This document shows, piece by piece, positions 35,411 through 48,300 of a stretch of 64,000 nt of DNA. Below the pieces are notes generated by a model, which saw nothing but the letters and a program-made list of their open reading frames with translations, made no database searches and had not been told where the DNA came from. The DNA lies in the NCBI GenBank assembly GCA_030267565.1, contig BRXU01000009.1:3336501-3400500 (forward strand), written 5' to 3'. The DNA comes from Pleodorina starrii (taxonomy: Eukaryota; Chlorophyta; Chlorophyceae; Chlamydomonadales; Volvocaceae). Position numbers and translations under genes: made by a program. Within the stretch, counting starts at the first letter, position 1. The number at the start of each line of letters is the position of its first letter.

Positions 35411-38400
35411 ATGAGCGTCTCAAAGGAAGACGGGGCCTGCCCCACGTCAGCCCCAACCACCAATATATTGGACCTTAGCGACGACCTCACTGCGCGCATT
35501 CTGGTCCGACTGAAGCCGCGCGAAATTGCTGCAGCCGCCCTGAGCTGCAAACTCTTAGCATCTGCATGCGCCGATGACGCGCGCGTGTGGCAGCCACTCT
35601 GCAACAGCACATGGGGACCTTACACCAACCCCGACCGCTGGTTGCAGCCCTCCTCTCTGGACTCCTCCAGATGCAAGCCATCTTCCAAGCAGCAGCATCA
35701 CAGGCTGCCAAGGCCCGCTGCAAGTGACGACGATGAGGACGAGGAGCGCCCGCCCACCTCATACAGGTGCGGGCCGCCTCCCGCGCCGCCCCTCTCCTCC
35801 CCGCCCACCCTGCCCGCTTCACCGATAGCGCAACATCCCCAACCCCGCTTCACCACTCCATTCTCGACAACTGTGACCATCCACAGCCGAGCCTTGCCGC
35901 TGTCACTGCCGCCCCCGCCGCTCCCGTAAGGTTTAGTCCGCCCATTATTTATGTCCATTATTTATGTCCTCACACCCTGCAACCGCATCCGCATTCCCCG
36001 ACCCAGATCGGTGTTTGCAGCCTTGCGGCGCCTGCAACCCCTAATGGGCCTGTGGCGTGGCGCCGGCGACGCCCCCCGCGGCTCACTCTTCCGGGTGGGC
36101 TGGGCGGCGGGCGGCGAGCCTCACGTGGAGGTGGTGGCGCTGCAACCCGCGGCAGCAGCAGCAGCGGCAGCAGCAGCAGCGGTCGGCGGGGGCCAGGGCG
36201 CCGATGGCGCTGGCGAGGTGGAGGATCTGGAGGACGAAGCGACGACGGTGGTGGAGGATGTGACGGCGCGAGTGGGCGCCGCCTTTCCCGGCCTTGTGCT
36301 GCAGCTGGTCGACGAGGTGGGATTTGGGTCTGTGTCGTGCAGGAGTTTGTCGTTGATGGTGGAGGCGCAGGAATGCGACCGCGTCGATAGCCTGATGCAG
36401 GGAGGCGTGTCGTTATGGCCGCCTTTGCTGGCTCTGATTTGGGTCACGCCCTTGCGACGCGCCGCGACGCCCTTGCGACATCCCTTCCACTCAGCCCACC
36501 AACCCCACCCTCCGCGCTGCTCCCGCCTTCTCCCCGTTTCCCATGCTGCCGTGCAACACAGTCGTTTGCCGTACTCAAGGACGAGCCTTGGCGGCGAGAG
36601 ATACGCAGGGCCGCGGCGGCTGGGGCTGCGGGAGGAGCTGGAGCAGGAGGAAGCACCGAAGCCGGCGGCGGCGGGGTCGGAGGTGGAGGTGGATGCGGGC
36701 TCGGTCGTCCGTCGGCAGCGGCCCTGGCGGCCGCAGCGGTTGCCACCGGTGAGTGAATGAGCGGTTGCCAGCGGTTAGCGGTTGCCGTCGGTGAGTGAGC
36801 GGGATCCGCTGCCCGCACCTCTCCCGGTGCCGCTACGGTACTGCCAGTGCCGCTGGCGGCAACCGCTGTCGTTACCTTTGCGCTGGTTGGCAGGGGCTGT
36901 CGCCTTTGCCGCCCGTGACCCTGTACTGCCGCTGCTGCTGTTGCTGCTGGCAGGGGGTGTTGGCTGCTGCGACGGTCTGTTGGGTGTCAGTCCGCCCAAG
37001 TCCTTTGGCTACGAGGTGCTGCGGTTCATGGAGACCCACGTGGCGGGTAGCAGGTGGGTAGGCCAGGCTACAGGGAGGTGGGAAGGTACGGTAGGTGGTG
37101 GCTGTGGTTCAAGGTAGGTGGCTGTGGTTCAAGGTATCGGTAGGTGGTGGCGATGGTGAGTAAGCAGCTGCAGACGCACCAAAAGCAGCAGCAGCAGCAA
37201 CAGCAGGCGTGTTCAAAGCGGGAGCAGCAGCAGTATGGGCATGACGCAGCAGCAGCAGCAGCAGACGCAGGTGGGCGTTGGTTTTGGTGTGGAACTGAGA
37301 GAATGAGCAAGGATGGTTTGGGTACATCTTGCGGACCCCCGAAATCTGGTGGTTGGGGAAGGTGCCAGTGGGAGCTGGTCATGCTTGGGGGGGGGGCGGG
37401 TTGGGTCCGGCGGGCGCATCAGATCAGGTCGCGTCAAAGTTGGATTCATTCGAACCTCTGCATCACTGATGTATCGGGTTTGGATTGGGTCAGAACAGGG
37501 GCTCAGGTTGGAGCCGAGGCTCGACTGAGTACGTGTGTAAAGCTCACATCTACCGTAGCCGCCATTGAGGCATGGACCTTGCGGGCATGCACGGAAATGA
37601 CGGCTTCCGACCTTCTCCGCCCACATTCTTCTCCATCTCCATCCACGGTTTTACCCGCAGGTCCGGCAGCCGCAAGAACCGCAATCGCGGGGCCGGTGCC
37701 GGCCCGGGAGGCGGTTCGCCCGGGCCCTTCGGCGGCGGCCGCCAGGCGGTCATCCTGAAGCACCTGGTGAGACTGCAGGTGGCCGCACCCTCCCGGCAAA
37801 GACCGCTGGCGGGCCTGTGGACAGGTGGGCGGTGTGCGGGGGGCGGTAGTCTGGGCGGGGCGGCGCGGCGTGCGGTGGCGGCTGGTGGGTTGGGGGTTGG
37901 CGTTGCGACGGCTGCTGCTGCTGCGGCCACCAGGGGCCCATCGCCACCACTTCACGCCCTCTGCTAGCCACTTCAGGATCCATGGATCCTGTGGATCCAA
38001 TGGATGCCGTGTCGTATCGTGCTCGCTCGCTGTCACGCCGCTCGCCATCCCAACTCCAGGACCCATTTTTGAACTCTGCCCCCGATCCACGGGAAACGTG
38101 CCGTACAGGCGTGTACGGCCCTCATGGTCTGGAGATCGTGTCCCTGGGCTACGAGGGCCGCGGCTCCAGCGGCCGCATCGTCGCCACCAAGATCACGGGC
38201 GACCCCTTTGTGCCCGCGGGCGAGGTCAGCTTTCGCGCGCACCCCGAGCCGCTGCCGCAGCCCTGGCCGGTCTCGGAGGTGGAGCTTATCACCAACCGGC
38301 CACTGTACACGCCGAACCGCGGCGCGGCGCTGGCCGCGGCAGTGGCGGCGGCGGCCGCCGAGGCCGCGGAGGTGGCGGCGGCAGCGGCGACGCCTTTGGC

Positions 38401-38944
38401 GCCGCCGCTGCCGCGGCGGCCCGGCGTGCTGGTGCTGCCGGTGTGGGCGATGCCGGAGGCAGCGGCGGCGGCGGGGCTGGCGGAGCCCGGGGGAGAAGGG
38501 GAGGGGGACATCGAAGCGGCGGTTGCGGAACGCCTGGCTGTGGTAGCGGCCGCGGCGGCGGCGGCCGACCCGGTGGACCCGTGGGACTTTTTGCGACCCA
38601 TGGGTCAATCGTCGTCATCATCGCCGCCGCTGGATCCGCAGCAGCAGACGCCAGCTCCTGCAGCACCGCAGCAACAGCAGCAGCAGCAGCGGGGGCCGCG
38701 GCGGCAGCCCTCGCGTGTGGTGGCGGTGTATCGGGGGGAGGGCCGAATTGCGGGGCACAACTTCCGGAACCCGCAGTGGATCGAGGGGCGCTTGTGGGTG
38801 TACGACAATGGATCCATCGGCTTCCTGTGGCGCGGCGACATGAACGTCCTCATGGATCTGGATCGCATGAGCCCGCAGCTGCTGCTGGGCCGACCGGGCG
38901 GCGCGCCAGCGGCGCCTGCGGCGGTGCCCGCGGGCGCCGTCTGA
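35411..38944 (+). CDS. FBXO31 / At3g12350-like F-box protein
   Basis: Likely substrate receptor of an SCF ubiquitin ligase. Six exons in phase: 35411-35766, 36007-36316, 36562-36748, 36954-37053, 37661-37824, 38109-38944, giving 650 residues. The F-box is at about 20-65 (LSDDLTARILVRLKPREIAA, then CKLLASACADDARVWQPLC). The C-terminal half carries the family signature: GLWTGVYGPHGLEIVSLGYE across the last junction, then TKITGDPFVPAGEVSFRA. After a long Ala-rich insert comes YRGEGRIAGHNFRNPQWIEG, ending GSIGFLWRGDM. Human FBXO31 reads C-terminal amide marks on damaged proteins; whether this one does is not visible here. The exon at 36954 is the least certain because other acceptors are near. 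Ala/Gly runs and CAG repeats expand the protein relative to animals. Confidence 0.85.
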
Positions 38945-41900
38945 ATCCCCGGGCAGCCGTCAGCGGCAGCAAGGGCTTGGCTTGGCTACCTGAAGCAGTG
39001 CGCCAGCTCGGAGTTGCGGACGTCCCGTTCTTTTGAGGCCTGTCTGCAGCGCCGTGTTCGCAGGCTATTTAAGCCGTTGCCAGAGCAGCACGATTTTCCG
39101 TATCGGTTGCGCCCGTCCGTATTACCGTATGCCGCACCACCGTATGTGCGTGGCGAGCGTGGACGGCGGCGCGTTCACCTCCCCCGACGGGACAGCCTTG
39201 GGCCGTCGGGTTGAGTGTTTGAGCCTTGGGAGTGACTTGCAGTTTGCCTGAATGGCCAGATTCCCCGGTGGGGTGGGGTGGGGACACCGATTGATCCAAC
39301 CTGGGTCCGGGGCCTCAGACCACACCGCAGAACAACAACTCCATTCCCCACGGCGCGACGCGATGCGATTACGGTAGAAATGTATAAAGATGGTGTTCAT
39401 GCTGTCGCAGTATTGCCGTGCTGCCGTAATGTGCTCAGCACGTACTGGACGACCGAGGCCGGCTTTATTTCCGTGACTGCAACGCCTGGCGTGCTCCGGC
39501 AACAGCGGACGGTCCTCTGTTGTGTTGTATTGTGGTCATATCTGTTGGCATTTGCCGGCGGTGGAGGGGAAAGCCGGCAGGCCCTATGCGCGCGCGGGTC
39601 AGAAAGCGCGGCCGGTTGGCCGCGCTGACAACGCAATGGCACACCACGCGCCCCCGCGCGGTGCTGTCCGCCTCTCCATCCCAGACCAACCGACCGACCG
39701 AACGAAACGGACATGTGCACCGCAACGTGGCATGTGCAACTGGCATGTGCACTGCAGCAAGAGGCCGTCGCTGCGCTGCATCCTGCCCAAGTCAAGTGCA
39801 GTGCTGACAGTTCCTCTCCGGTGCAGGTGCAGGCCGCCCCACCCTACAGCCTACACCATCTCCATCGTGCCGCCCACCAGCCGACCAGGCGGGACACCGG
39901 CGAAAAAGAAAACCAGCAAGCAGACCAGAACAAACCAAACGGCACGTCCACGACGGACGACACGAGGTGAAGCGTTCGGCACTGCGCCAGGGGTTGCGCA
40001 GCGCAAGGGCGCTCGACGGACCGATCCCGCAACGGTCCATGTACAGACTGGTTTTAACCCCCCTGGGAATCATGGCTCTCCATGCCAGCACACAGAACGC
40101 CACAAGATGACCGCCGCACTGCCAGGACTCCATCATCAACGTCACCTCCAAGAGGTTGCCGTCACCCCCAACGCGATGCCAACGCCACATTGGCACAAGA
40201 ATCCCACGCTCGAGGCGCTGCCTGCGTGAACTGAGCAACGGCGGCGGCGGAATGAAAATGGCCCCTGCGCGGCCTCACCGACACGTGGCTCCCGTGGTCT
40301 TGTTCCCCAGTGGTATGTACACAGGTCGGGCCGCACGTGGTCTCCCAACCACACGTCACCCGTCACCCCCGTAACACACACGTAACCCGCCTCGATGGCA
40401 CGGCCGCGCGCAAGAGCGCACTCAAGGAGCACGCCTTCTCTAGAGATTGCAGCCCATCATCCCTCTTGCAAACACCCCCCTTCACGAGGCGTTACCCTCA
40501 TGCCGCCGCCCTCATGCTGCCCTGCCACACCAGGCATCACCCTGCCTTGCCTTGCCCTGTGGCATCATTCCGAACCACGGAACCAGCAACCGCCGGCAAG
40601 CAGGATCCGCGCAGCAACGTATCGTAGCTGCCACTCAAGAAAAGGTCAAGACGGAAGCGCCGCAGCGCGCAGCGCCGCGACCCGTCATCATCAAACAGAG
40701 TACCGGTAATAACCACCTATGTACGGCACCTACGTACATGCGATGAAGTACGGGCATCGTTGCTATCACCACCGTCAATGCACGCAAGCCGCGGGCCTCC
40801 TCCCCCTTCCCCCCATCTGCTGCCGCCGCATACGTGTGCGCCGCTCGGCCCAGGCCCCCAGCCGCCCCACCGCAAGCGCGGCAGCCCTATTTAAGAATCA
40901 TGCAAGGTACTCTGCCTCTACCGCTGCAACACACCTCCTCAAGTATCGCAAATGCGGTTGGAGAGTGCGCGCGTTCCAAAGCTCAGGCGACCGGCTGCAA
41001 TCCTCAGTATAAGCCTACTATTCACGTCCCTGCACCGGCCGCGTTGCAGCTGACCTCTACGAATCAAACCCACACACACACCGAAAAGACCTGGCACGCC
41101 CCCGCCCCAGCCTCCACGGACAGGCCCCCACGGACCTGCCCACACAACCCCACAAGCCGAACCTTCACTGCAGCCCCCACAACCCGGGCGATCCAAGATC
41201 GGCACGGAGAAAAAAGGCGTTCGCGAGTGCCATTCCTTTATGCAAGTCAGCACCACACGCTGCGTCGTGCCTGCGCTGGCCAGAACCCAACCCCTGCAGG
41301 GCCGCCGGAGTGTATCCGGCAACAAGATATTACGGGCAACAAGATCTCACGCAGTATTGGGCTGGCAGGCGACATTATTGTTGAGCCTTGGCTGCATTGC
41401 ACACGCTGGCCCCTCCCTCCCTCCCTCCCTCCCTCCCTCCCCAGCACAGGCCGCAGCGGATGCACGGTGTAAACACAAACGGAGGGACGGGCGTACACGG
41501 CTCGGACCTCCCGCACAGACAACGCACACAGGCATCCACCCGCTCGCCCACGCGTTCGTACAGTCCGTGCTCAAGTCAACTTTGCTCCTCAACCCCCAAG
41601 CTCATCTGCATCCCGCCACCCCTCGCCGACCGACCTGCGGCGGCGCCTGGCTGGGGGGCCGGGGTGGCTGCGGAGGGGAGCTTCACTCCCCGCGCCAAGT
41701 CAGCGACACGTCAAAGTCTGGGGACGGAAAAGCTCGCACCGCCGGCGGGGCTCCACCATTACACCCAACCCAAATGGAGTTGGCACAGGGGCTGAGCCGC
41801 GTGTGAGGCGCCCACTTCCTCGAGACTGCGCACTGCAAAGCGCGAGGGCTGCCAATACACCGTCAGCACGGACCTAGGTTTGACCCGTGGGCTCTAGCCA

Positions 41901-41977
41901 GCGGCTGGCTGGCTGGCACGCCCGAGTGGCGCGGCATTGGCAGCCGCTGTAGGGTCACAGGCCGGGTAGCTGAAACG
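38945..41977. other. 3.0-kb region with no recognised gene
   Basis: The first few hundred bases are the probable 3' UTR of the F-box gene. A (CTCC)n run lies near 41408-41442. Open frames are short, lack paired splice sites and show no family motif. Downstream of CFAP418 (below 41977) is that gene's 3' UTR. Confidence 0.45.
41759..41763 (-). promoter_or_regulatory. Poly(A) signal TGTAA of CFAP418
   Basis: TGTAA on the minus strand, 215 bases beyond the CFAP418 stop, is the signal used in volvocine algae. Confidence 0.5.
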
Positions 41978-42694
41978 CTACTCCGCGAGGTGCCCAGCGC
42001 ACACCCACCGCACTTCACTGGAGAAGTCAAGTTTGCTCTGCTCGATCGTGCTCAGCCAGGAGCACTGGCAGCAGTACGCCATCGACCCCTGCCGCGAACG
42101 CATTTTTGCGGCAAGCTTGTCCTCTGCCGGGAAGTTGTTCCGAAAGAATAGGTAGTCGACGTCATCATTCCAGTCGCGATTGTTAAACTGCTCGACGCGG
42201 AAATCGCACTTGGTGCAGCGCAAAGCGTCACAGCATGTCAAGGTGCCAACCGCACCCATCCTGCCCCGCGCGAAGCTTGTGCCGCCGATGAAGACTCCAG
42301 TGCACTTCTGCTTTGAGCCTATCACAGATGGCTTGCGAGAGGGAGCTGCGCTGAGCTTTTGCACTGCTGCCTCCGCCGCAGCTACCGCCCGGGGGTTGTT
42401 GCGCCCGTTCATGCTGTTGTAGGGCGTTCCGCCGAAGTCCAGGTCGCTGAGCAGGGCCTCGAGCTCGTCCTTCTTTCCCCCCGCGATGCAGCGGCTCCCT
42501 ACAGCGGTAGATGCCTGGCTAGTGGACGCCGGGGTGGATGACCGTGTGTTCTGCGGCTGTCCATGTGCGGGTGTAGACTCCCTGCGGACCGGCTCGGCTG
42601 GTGGCGCAGCCCGCACTCCTCGACCCACACCACCTTTCGACCCGCCTGGCAAGTCGTCGAACTCCTTGAGCAAGTCATCAACGCTCAAGCTCAT
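41978..42694 (-). CDS. CFAP418: Cilia- and flagella-associated protein 418 (C8orf37 family)
   Basis: Intronless 238-residue protein. The human orthologue (C8orf37) is a photoreceptor and ciliary-base protein mutated in cone-rod dystrophy and Bardet-Biedl syndrome. The N-terminal MSLSVDDLLKEFDDL mirrors the acidic start of the family. The middle is low complexity with a second acidic motif (ELEALLSDLDFGG). The C-terminal domain is conserved: VFIGGTSFARG, LRCTKCDFRV, WNDDVDYLFFRNNFP, AYCCQCSW and RWVCAGH at the end, with paired cysteines that may bind metal. Lack of introns is unusual beside its neighbours. The start is the only ATG before the conserved acidic motif. It is divergent from RABL2, another ciliary gene. 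Confidence 0.95.
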   Translation of the reverse strand: MSLSVDDLLKEFDDLPGGSKGGVGRGVRAAPPAEPVRRESTPAHGQPQNTRSSTPASTSQASTAVGSRCIAGGKKDELEALLSDLDFGGTPYNSMNGRNNPRAVAAAEAAVQKLSAAPSRKPSVIGSKQKCTGVFIGGTSFARGRMGAVGTLTCCDALRCTKCDFRVEQFNNRDWNDDVDYLFFRNNFPAEDKLAAKMRSRQGSMAYCCQCSWLSTIEQSKLDFSSEVRWVCAGHLAE

Positions 42695-43219
42695 TGCAGT
42701 TCGATCGTAATATTGCAGATGGATTAACTGGAATTGGCCGATACACCGGGCACAAGTGGCTCAAAAGTGGGTACAAAATGTCAGAGGGGCGAGCTATGTC
42801 GGCATGGATCCCTGATTCGCTGCTGCACTAAGTAGATTTGCTATCTAGAGGTATTATTTGTTTCCAAGATCGTCTTAACCCTTGAACCCTTGACCAAGGG
42901 TCGACAGGAACGTGCCGTATAATTCGGTAGTACTCCGTGAGTCTTTTGCAAAGACAACGCCCGCGGCGACGTGGGCAAGTGCTGTGTTGCCATCCACGAG
43001 CAAGAATTATCATTGCATTTTGCATAAGCCCAAATCCAATAGGATTGCTGCCGACACGGTACTAAGGGAGCACCAGCGAAGAGAGTTTCTTTGGTTGACG
43101 TGACATAACCCTGATACAACACATCAGCACGAGCGATCAAGATGACAGACGGTCTGTACACCGAGCCCGTGTCTTTTGGGCGGTAGTTCAGCCTTTAGCT
43201 CGTGCCGAGCCTAATTATT
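42695..43219. promoter_or_regulatory. Divergent promoter region between CFAP418 and RABL2
   Basis: 525 AT-richer bases separate the two start codons. No coding segment fits. If the two ciliary genes are co-induced during flagellar growth, shared elements should lie here; none could be named from sequence alone. Confidence 0.5.
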
Positions 43220-45319
43220 ATGGCATCTTCGTGCACAGGAGCAAGCACTTCGGGGCCTCAAGGGGAGGAGCTCACACTGGTATGTGATGGATCTGGGCGG
43301 GTCTTGCCTTCCGAACTTTTGGTGCCCCCTGCCCCGCTACATTGACGACTCTCCGCCTCTTTCCGCAGCTCACCGGCTCCGATGCCGTTAAGATCATCCT
43401 TTTGGGCGATTCCGCCGTTGGGAAATCCAAGTGGGTTGAGCTCCGCGTTCCGGTTCGGCATGGGTTTGCGTGACGGCTCACACATTCTGGCCCGCTTCCT
43501 GCAGGCTGGTAGAGCGCTTCCTGTTGGACAACTACAAACCGCACCAGCTTTCCACGTATGCACTCACGCTTTATAGATACAACTTCAAGACGCAGGACGA
43601 CAAGGTGGTTCCCTGCGGTGAGGCAGCAGCGCGCAGTGGGCTAATGGGGCAAGTGGCATAGGGCAGCAGCGAGGGGAAGGGCCGGGGAAGCCAAGCTGGC
43701 GTGCGGTCAAACAAATGACAGCCCGGGCGCGGCTGGGGTGGGCTCCGGGGGCCGTCACGAAGGGGCACAAGCGGCCGGCCGGGCGGCGGTGCGTGGACGC
43801 GTGTAAGGGCCGAAGCGAGGAGACCATCGGCTGCACCCCCGGGTTGTTCTTCCACCGGTACACATTCATCCGCGGGACAGGGTCAGGGTCAGGGTCAGAG
43901 CTGGCACACGCTTGCTCCGCTAGGCCTTTCTGCAGCAGTGCAACGTTTGTGGTAGTGCAACGCTCCGTGCCTTGATGTCGCGCACACGGAACCTGGGGTC
44001 GGCAAGGAAGCAGCGTAGGGAAAAGGGTTCTGCATCAACCCTGAGCACGGTCCGCCCTTCTACCCACGTCGCGTTTGGCACCCGGATCCTGGCCATTCGC
44101 CGCCGCAGCTGGCAGTCGCGTAAGGCTGACCACCGCGGCTGCCAGTCGCGTTAGGTGGCCAGTTGAGGTGGGCACATGGTTCATCCAGCACCCATTTAGC
44201 ACCCATCCAGCACCCTACCCCGGGCTGGGAACACAAGAAGTCATTAACCCTCGATCGTGGTGGTGACCACCTCAAGGGTGCTCCCCTAAGCCCGTGTGCC
44301 TTCTGCCACAAATGCCGGCCCTGGGCCCCGTCCCGTACTGCCCATCGGGGCTGATCCCTCTTTTCCCTCCCCCTGACCCATCTTCGTTGCTCGCTGGCTT
44401 GCGCCCTCGCCCCGCCCTCACTCCCCGCCTGACCCGGCCCCGCCTTGTCCCGCGCAACGCTGCGCAACCACGCACACACACACGCCTGGCAAATCGCCCG
44501 GCACACACACAGACACACACAGACACACCCACACACACACACACAGACACACCCAAACGCGCAACTCAACACCGCAAACGCACAACACGACCCGCGCAGA
44601 CATCTGGGACACGGCCGGCCAGGAGCGCTTTAACAGCATGCACTCGTCCTACTACTACCGCGCGCACGCGTGCATCATGGTGTTCGACGTGACACGCAAG
44701 GTCACGTACAAGAACCTGGAGAAGTGGTACGACGAGTTGCAGGAGCATTGCAAGGGCATCCCCACCGTCGTCGTCGCCAACAAGATCGACATCGATTACA
44801 AGGTGAGTGTGTAGTACGACACATGTACGACACGCGCGTGTGAGGCAGACCAGCGTAATGGGCACGGGTTACGCACGCGTCGTGCGGCCTGCCGGCCGGC
44901 CGGTCAGTAGCCCTCCAGCGTCGCTCTTATCGCGCCGCGCCCGCCCGCTTCCTCCTCCGCTCCCACCCTCCTCGCAACGCGCCCTACCTCCCTCACACAC
45001 TTGGCGCCATACCGAAACCGAAACCGAAACCCAAATCCTGAATCACGGAACCGCGCAGGTCACGTCCAAATCATTCAACTTTGCTGCCAAGCGCAAGCTG
45101 CCGTTCTTCTTCGTGTCGGCGTCCGACGGCACCAACGTCGTCAAGATCTTCAATATGGCTATAATGGCGGGCATGCGCTGGAAGGCGGCGCCTAAGGACG
45201 ACTTTTACCAGGAGGTTCTGGACCTGCTGGGCGAGATCTCCATGGACACGCGCAAGCAGCTGGAGGACGCGGTCAAGGCGCTTGAGGAGGAGAAGGACAA
45301 GGAGGACGGCGGGCAGTGA
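43220..45319 (+). CDS. RABL2: Rab-like GTPase RABL2
   Basis: Small GTPase acting at the ciliary base; in algae and mammals RABL2 with CEP19 starts intraflagellar transport trains. Five exons: 43220-43279, 43369-43430, 43505-43617, 44600-44802, 45059-45319, giving 232 residues, the usual length. G1 is LGDSAVGKSK (split after the second lysine codon begins), and the RABL2-specific HQLSTYALTLY covers switch I. G3 is DIWDTAGQERFNSMHSSYYY, formed across a junction; G4 is VVANKIDID; G5 is SASDGTNVVK. The C-terminus is a charged Glu/Lys tail without a prenylation cysteine, as expected for RABL2. The start codon gives a short Ser/Thr-rich extension before the P-loop exon. Confidence 0.96.
44490..44560 (+). 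repeat. (CA)n-type microsatellite in RABL2 intron 3
   Basis: Runs of CACACA interrupted by GACACA, just before the acceptor of the exon starting at 44600. Confidence 0.8.
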
Positions 45320-48300
45320 GGGAAAGGGGAGGGAGGGAAGCGGAGGGCGGGGGCTGGGGGATGGGGAGAAGCGCGGGGTAATAAGAACGGCCCGGGGCGC
45401 GCGGGGAGGGGGGCATGGGGTGTGGTTTGTTCGCTGTCGAGATGGGGAGAGGGGGTGGGCGATGGAAAGAGGGGCGTGCGGAAGGACGGCGGAGGAAAGC
45501 AGGACGGCAGCGGCAGCGGTGGCCTTTGCGCAGCTTGTGGGGCTGCGATTCGTGCGGGCGTTGGCGCGGCGAGAGGCGGGCGGGCGTGTGCGTTTGCGGC
45601 GCGCACAGCGCCGATTTGGTCTTATCTATGCGGGCTGCGCGCGGCTTTGCGCGCGGGGGCATTCCTTACGAAACACGCAGGGCAAGGGTTGTTACCGTGC
45701 GCAGGCAGGTCCGTCCGGGCAAGTGGGTCGTCGGGATTGCAGGGCGAAGCTGACAGGGGGCGAGGGGGCGCGTATGTTAATGGTGTGCGCGGTGCTAGGT
45801 TTAAAGCATGGGGAACAGCCTGCGTGCGTGTTTACCTGCTACGGACTTCACGGCGGGCAGGCGGAGTTGCTCGGCGTGGGCGCGTGGGATGAGGTGGTTT
45901 GGGCGAAGGCAAGGACGGGTGCGGGGGAGGCGCGTCACGCGAAGGCAGCCATTCCCGATCCCAACTGTCGAAACACAGCCTGAAGGCGGCCGGATGTCGA
46001 GTCGGTCAGTCTACAGGGGCGGTGAGGCCGGCAGGGGAGCCGGCTTATCCTGGAAGCTGGAACGCAGTCGTAACGCCCACCATGGCAGCGGCGATGTGGA
46101 GGTGTCCCCTTCCCCCGCGCAGAAGTGTGCGGACGTGGCTGGTCGCTGCCCGGAGCGGGTGGCCGTTGGGCACGGCGCTTTGGCGTCTTCCCCGGCGTGC
46201 AGTGCTGCCCCGAAGGGCTGGCAAGTGGCAACAGCTGCTGTCCTGTGAATTACTAGTGTGAACTGTGAAGTGATGTGACGCGGCTCTTTCCAGCGCTGAG
46301 CTGCGGCACGGCGCCGATGCCCAGCCCCGATGCCGCAACGGGCCATACAACAGGCCATATCCCAAAAGGCCCTGACAGTCCAGTGAGCAGCGACTAGAGG
46401 GCTCCGCTTTGGTCGACCCGAAAACTGATATGGTATTCCGCGCGTGACCGTCATCCTGCTTGTGATGCCCACTGGCGGCAGCTGCATGGGCTTCAGCTCT
46501 CCCCATGGTGTGGGTTCAGTCCGGGCATGGCGCCTCTGTAGCAGGGAGAAGATGACCTCCCGCAAGTCACTTTCTGGTCGTCTGTGCCCCGAGGGTGCCC
46601 AGAGGGTGTGTTTGGACCCCCTCTGCATGGCCCGCACACTCCGCCCCGTGCCTCGCAGGGGCAGTGCTTTCCGCGGCAGAGCAAGAGGGCAAGAGGGAAA
46701 CACACGCTGCAGGCCGCAGCCAGCAGCCCTCCCCCCCTGGGCCCCGTCACTAAATACGAGCGAGTGTCGAGGTGCGGCCCAGCCGAGGCCAGCCATTACC
46801 GTACTCTTCAAAGCAGCAAGAGAACCCATCGTACTTTCAAGTAAAATATGTATCCTACTTAAAGTAAACACCTGATACCGCACACATCTGCTACGCCGTC
46901 CTTCCTAAATACCACATGCTACGGCCTCTAAGCTCTAACGGTCCTGCGATGTTGGCGTGTTGTTGAGATGGGGCAGTGCAGGATGCACACCAGCAGCCGT
47001 GGCCAGTCCTTGGCGTCGGCATCGGATTTGCGGTGAAAAGAGGTGGCATCAGGGCCATACAAACCACGCGCCCCACTCACACACGCGCACCGTCATCCGG
47101 CACATTGACCCATGGGTCTCTCGGTACCGAACCGATACCGGTACTACGACCACACAACTAAGAACACTTGTTCTCTGCCCACTACAAAGGCCCACAACAC
47201 GCGGAGTCGATCGCACGCATTTTGGCGCGCACGCACGCACGCACGCAGATGCTACGTTACTGCAATGCGCGCATCAATGCCAATCACTAATTCCAAACCT
47301 GCACTGCAATGCGGTCAATGCGCTTATGTGCTAATCTGCAAGGCTGCCTCTACGGCAGGCTGCACACTGCTCCAGGCAGGGTGTCACTGTCCCTTGTCAG
47401 CGGAGCCATTCTCAAGGCTCCGCGAATTCTCAAGGCTCCGCAAGGCTGCGCGATCGCCTCCGCGAACATGATGGCTGCACCTCCCTAACCTACATCCTGC
47501 TGTCCCGCGCCCTAATGCGGGCAATGCCCTGCAGATGTGGATGCATGCAGAACACAGGCGGCAGAACCGCCCGTCAACCCTAAGACCATCAAGCAAAACA
47601 AGACGGACGCCCCGCACGAACAATGAATGACACACACATGCACACAAACGCAAACACACACACAAGGAAAACGCACACAAAGGGAAACACATGAGGCACG
47701 TACACAAGCAAATAACCACCAGCTCGAAGCGTGCACGTCGGAGACAAGCCCTAACTCTTCACGACCACATACACACACGCACACATCTCGGCTACGTATC
47801 GGTATCATCAGAACCCGCGAAAATTGGCTTTCGGTCGTTGGCTCTTCCCACCCACCCATAATCCCATATGAACCTCAAAAGAGCAGCTCTCCAATCGCAG
47901 AGACCCTCCCTTGGCGAGTGCGCCACCGGTCAGGCCAGGCCAGCCCAGCCTCAGCCTCAGGCCAGCCCCGTCCTCAGGGCCGTAAGGCACCTCCGCGCCT
48001 CGCGCGCCACGCAGCCTCACTGCAACTTGACGCCTGACAGTCTCTGGTGAAGGGTCACACGACCCGCGAACCCGCCCCTCGAAGGCCGCCCGCTGCGCCG
48101 ATGCCGCGACCCTCCTCTCGGCCTCATCAACACGCGCGCCAACCCGGACGGCCCTGGACACCCGAACGGCCAACCGAGCGACAGACGACGACTTGTAGGC
48201 GAGCAGCCCACTTCAGGGTATCAGCCAGCCTTTCCTTTCCCTCTCCACGTCTCCAGTCTCCACCCCCTCTGCGCAGCGGACCTCTTGCAGTCCGCCGTCA

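Noticed and set aside
46011..46883. 290-codon minus-strand open frame downstream of RABL2
   Set aside because: No recognised motif, mixed composition resembling random GC-rich sequence, no splice or poly(A) context.
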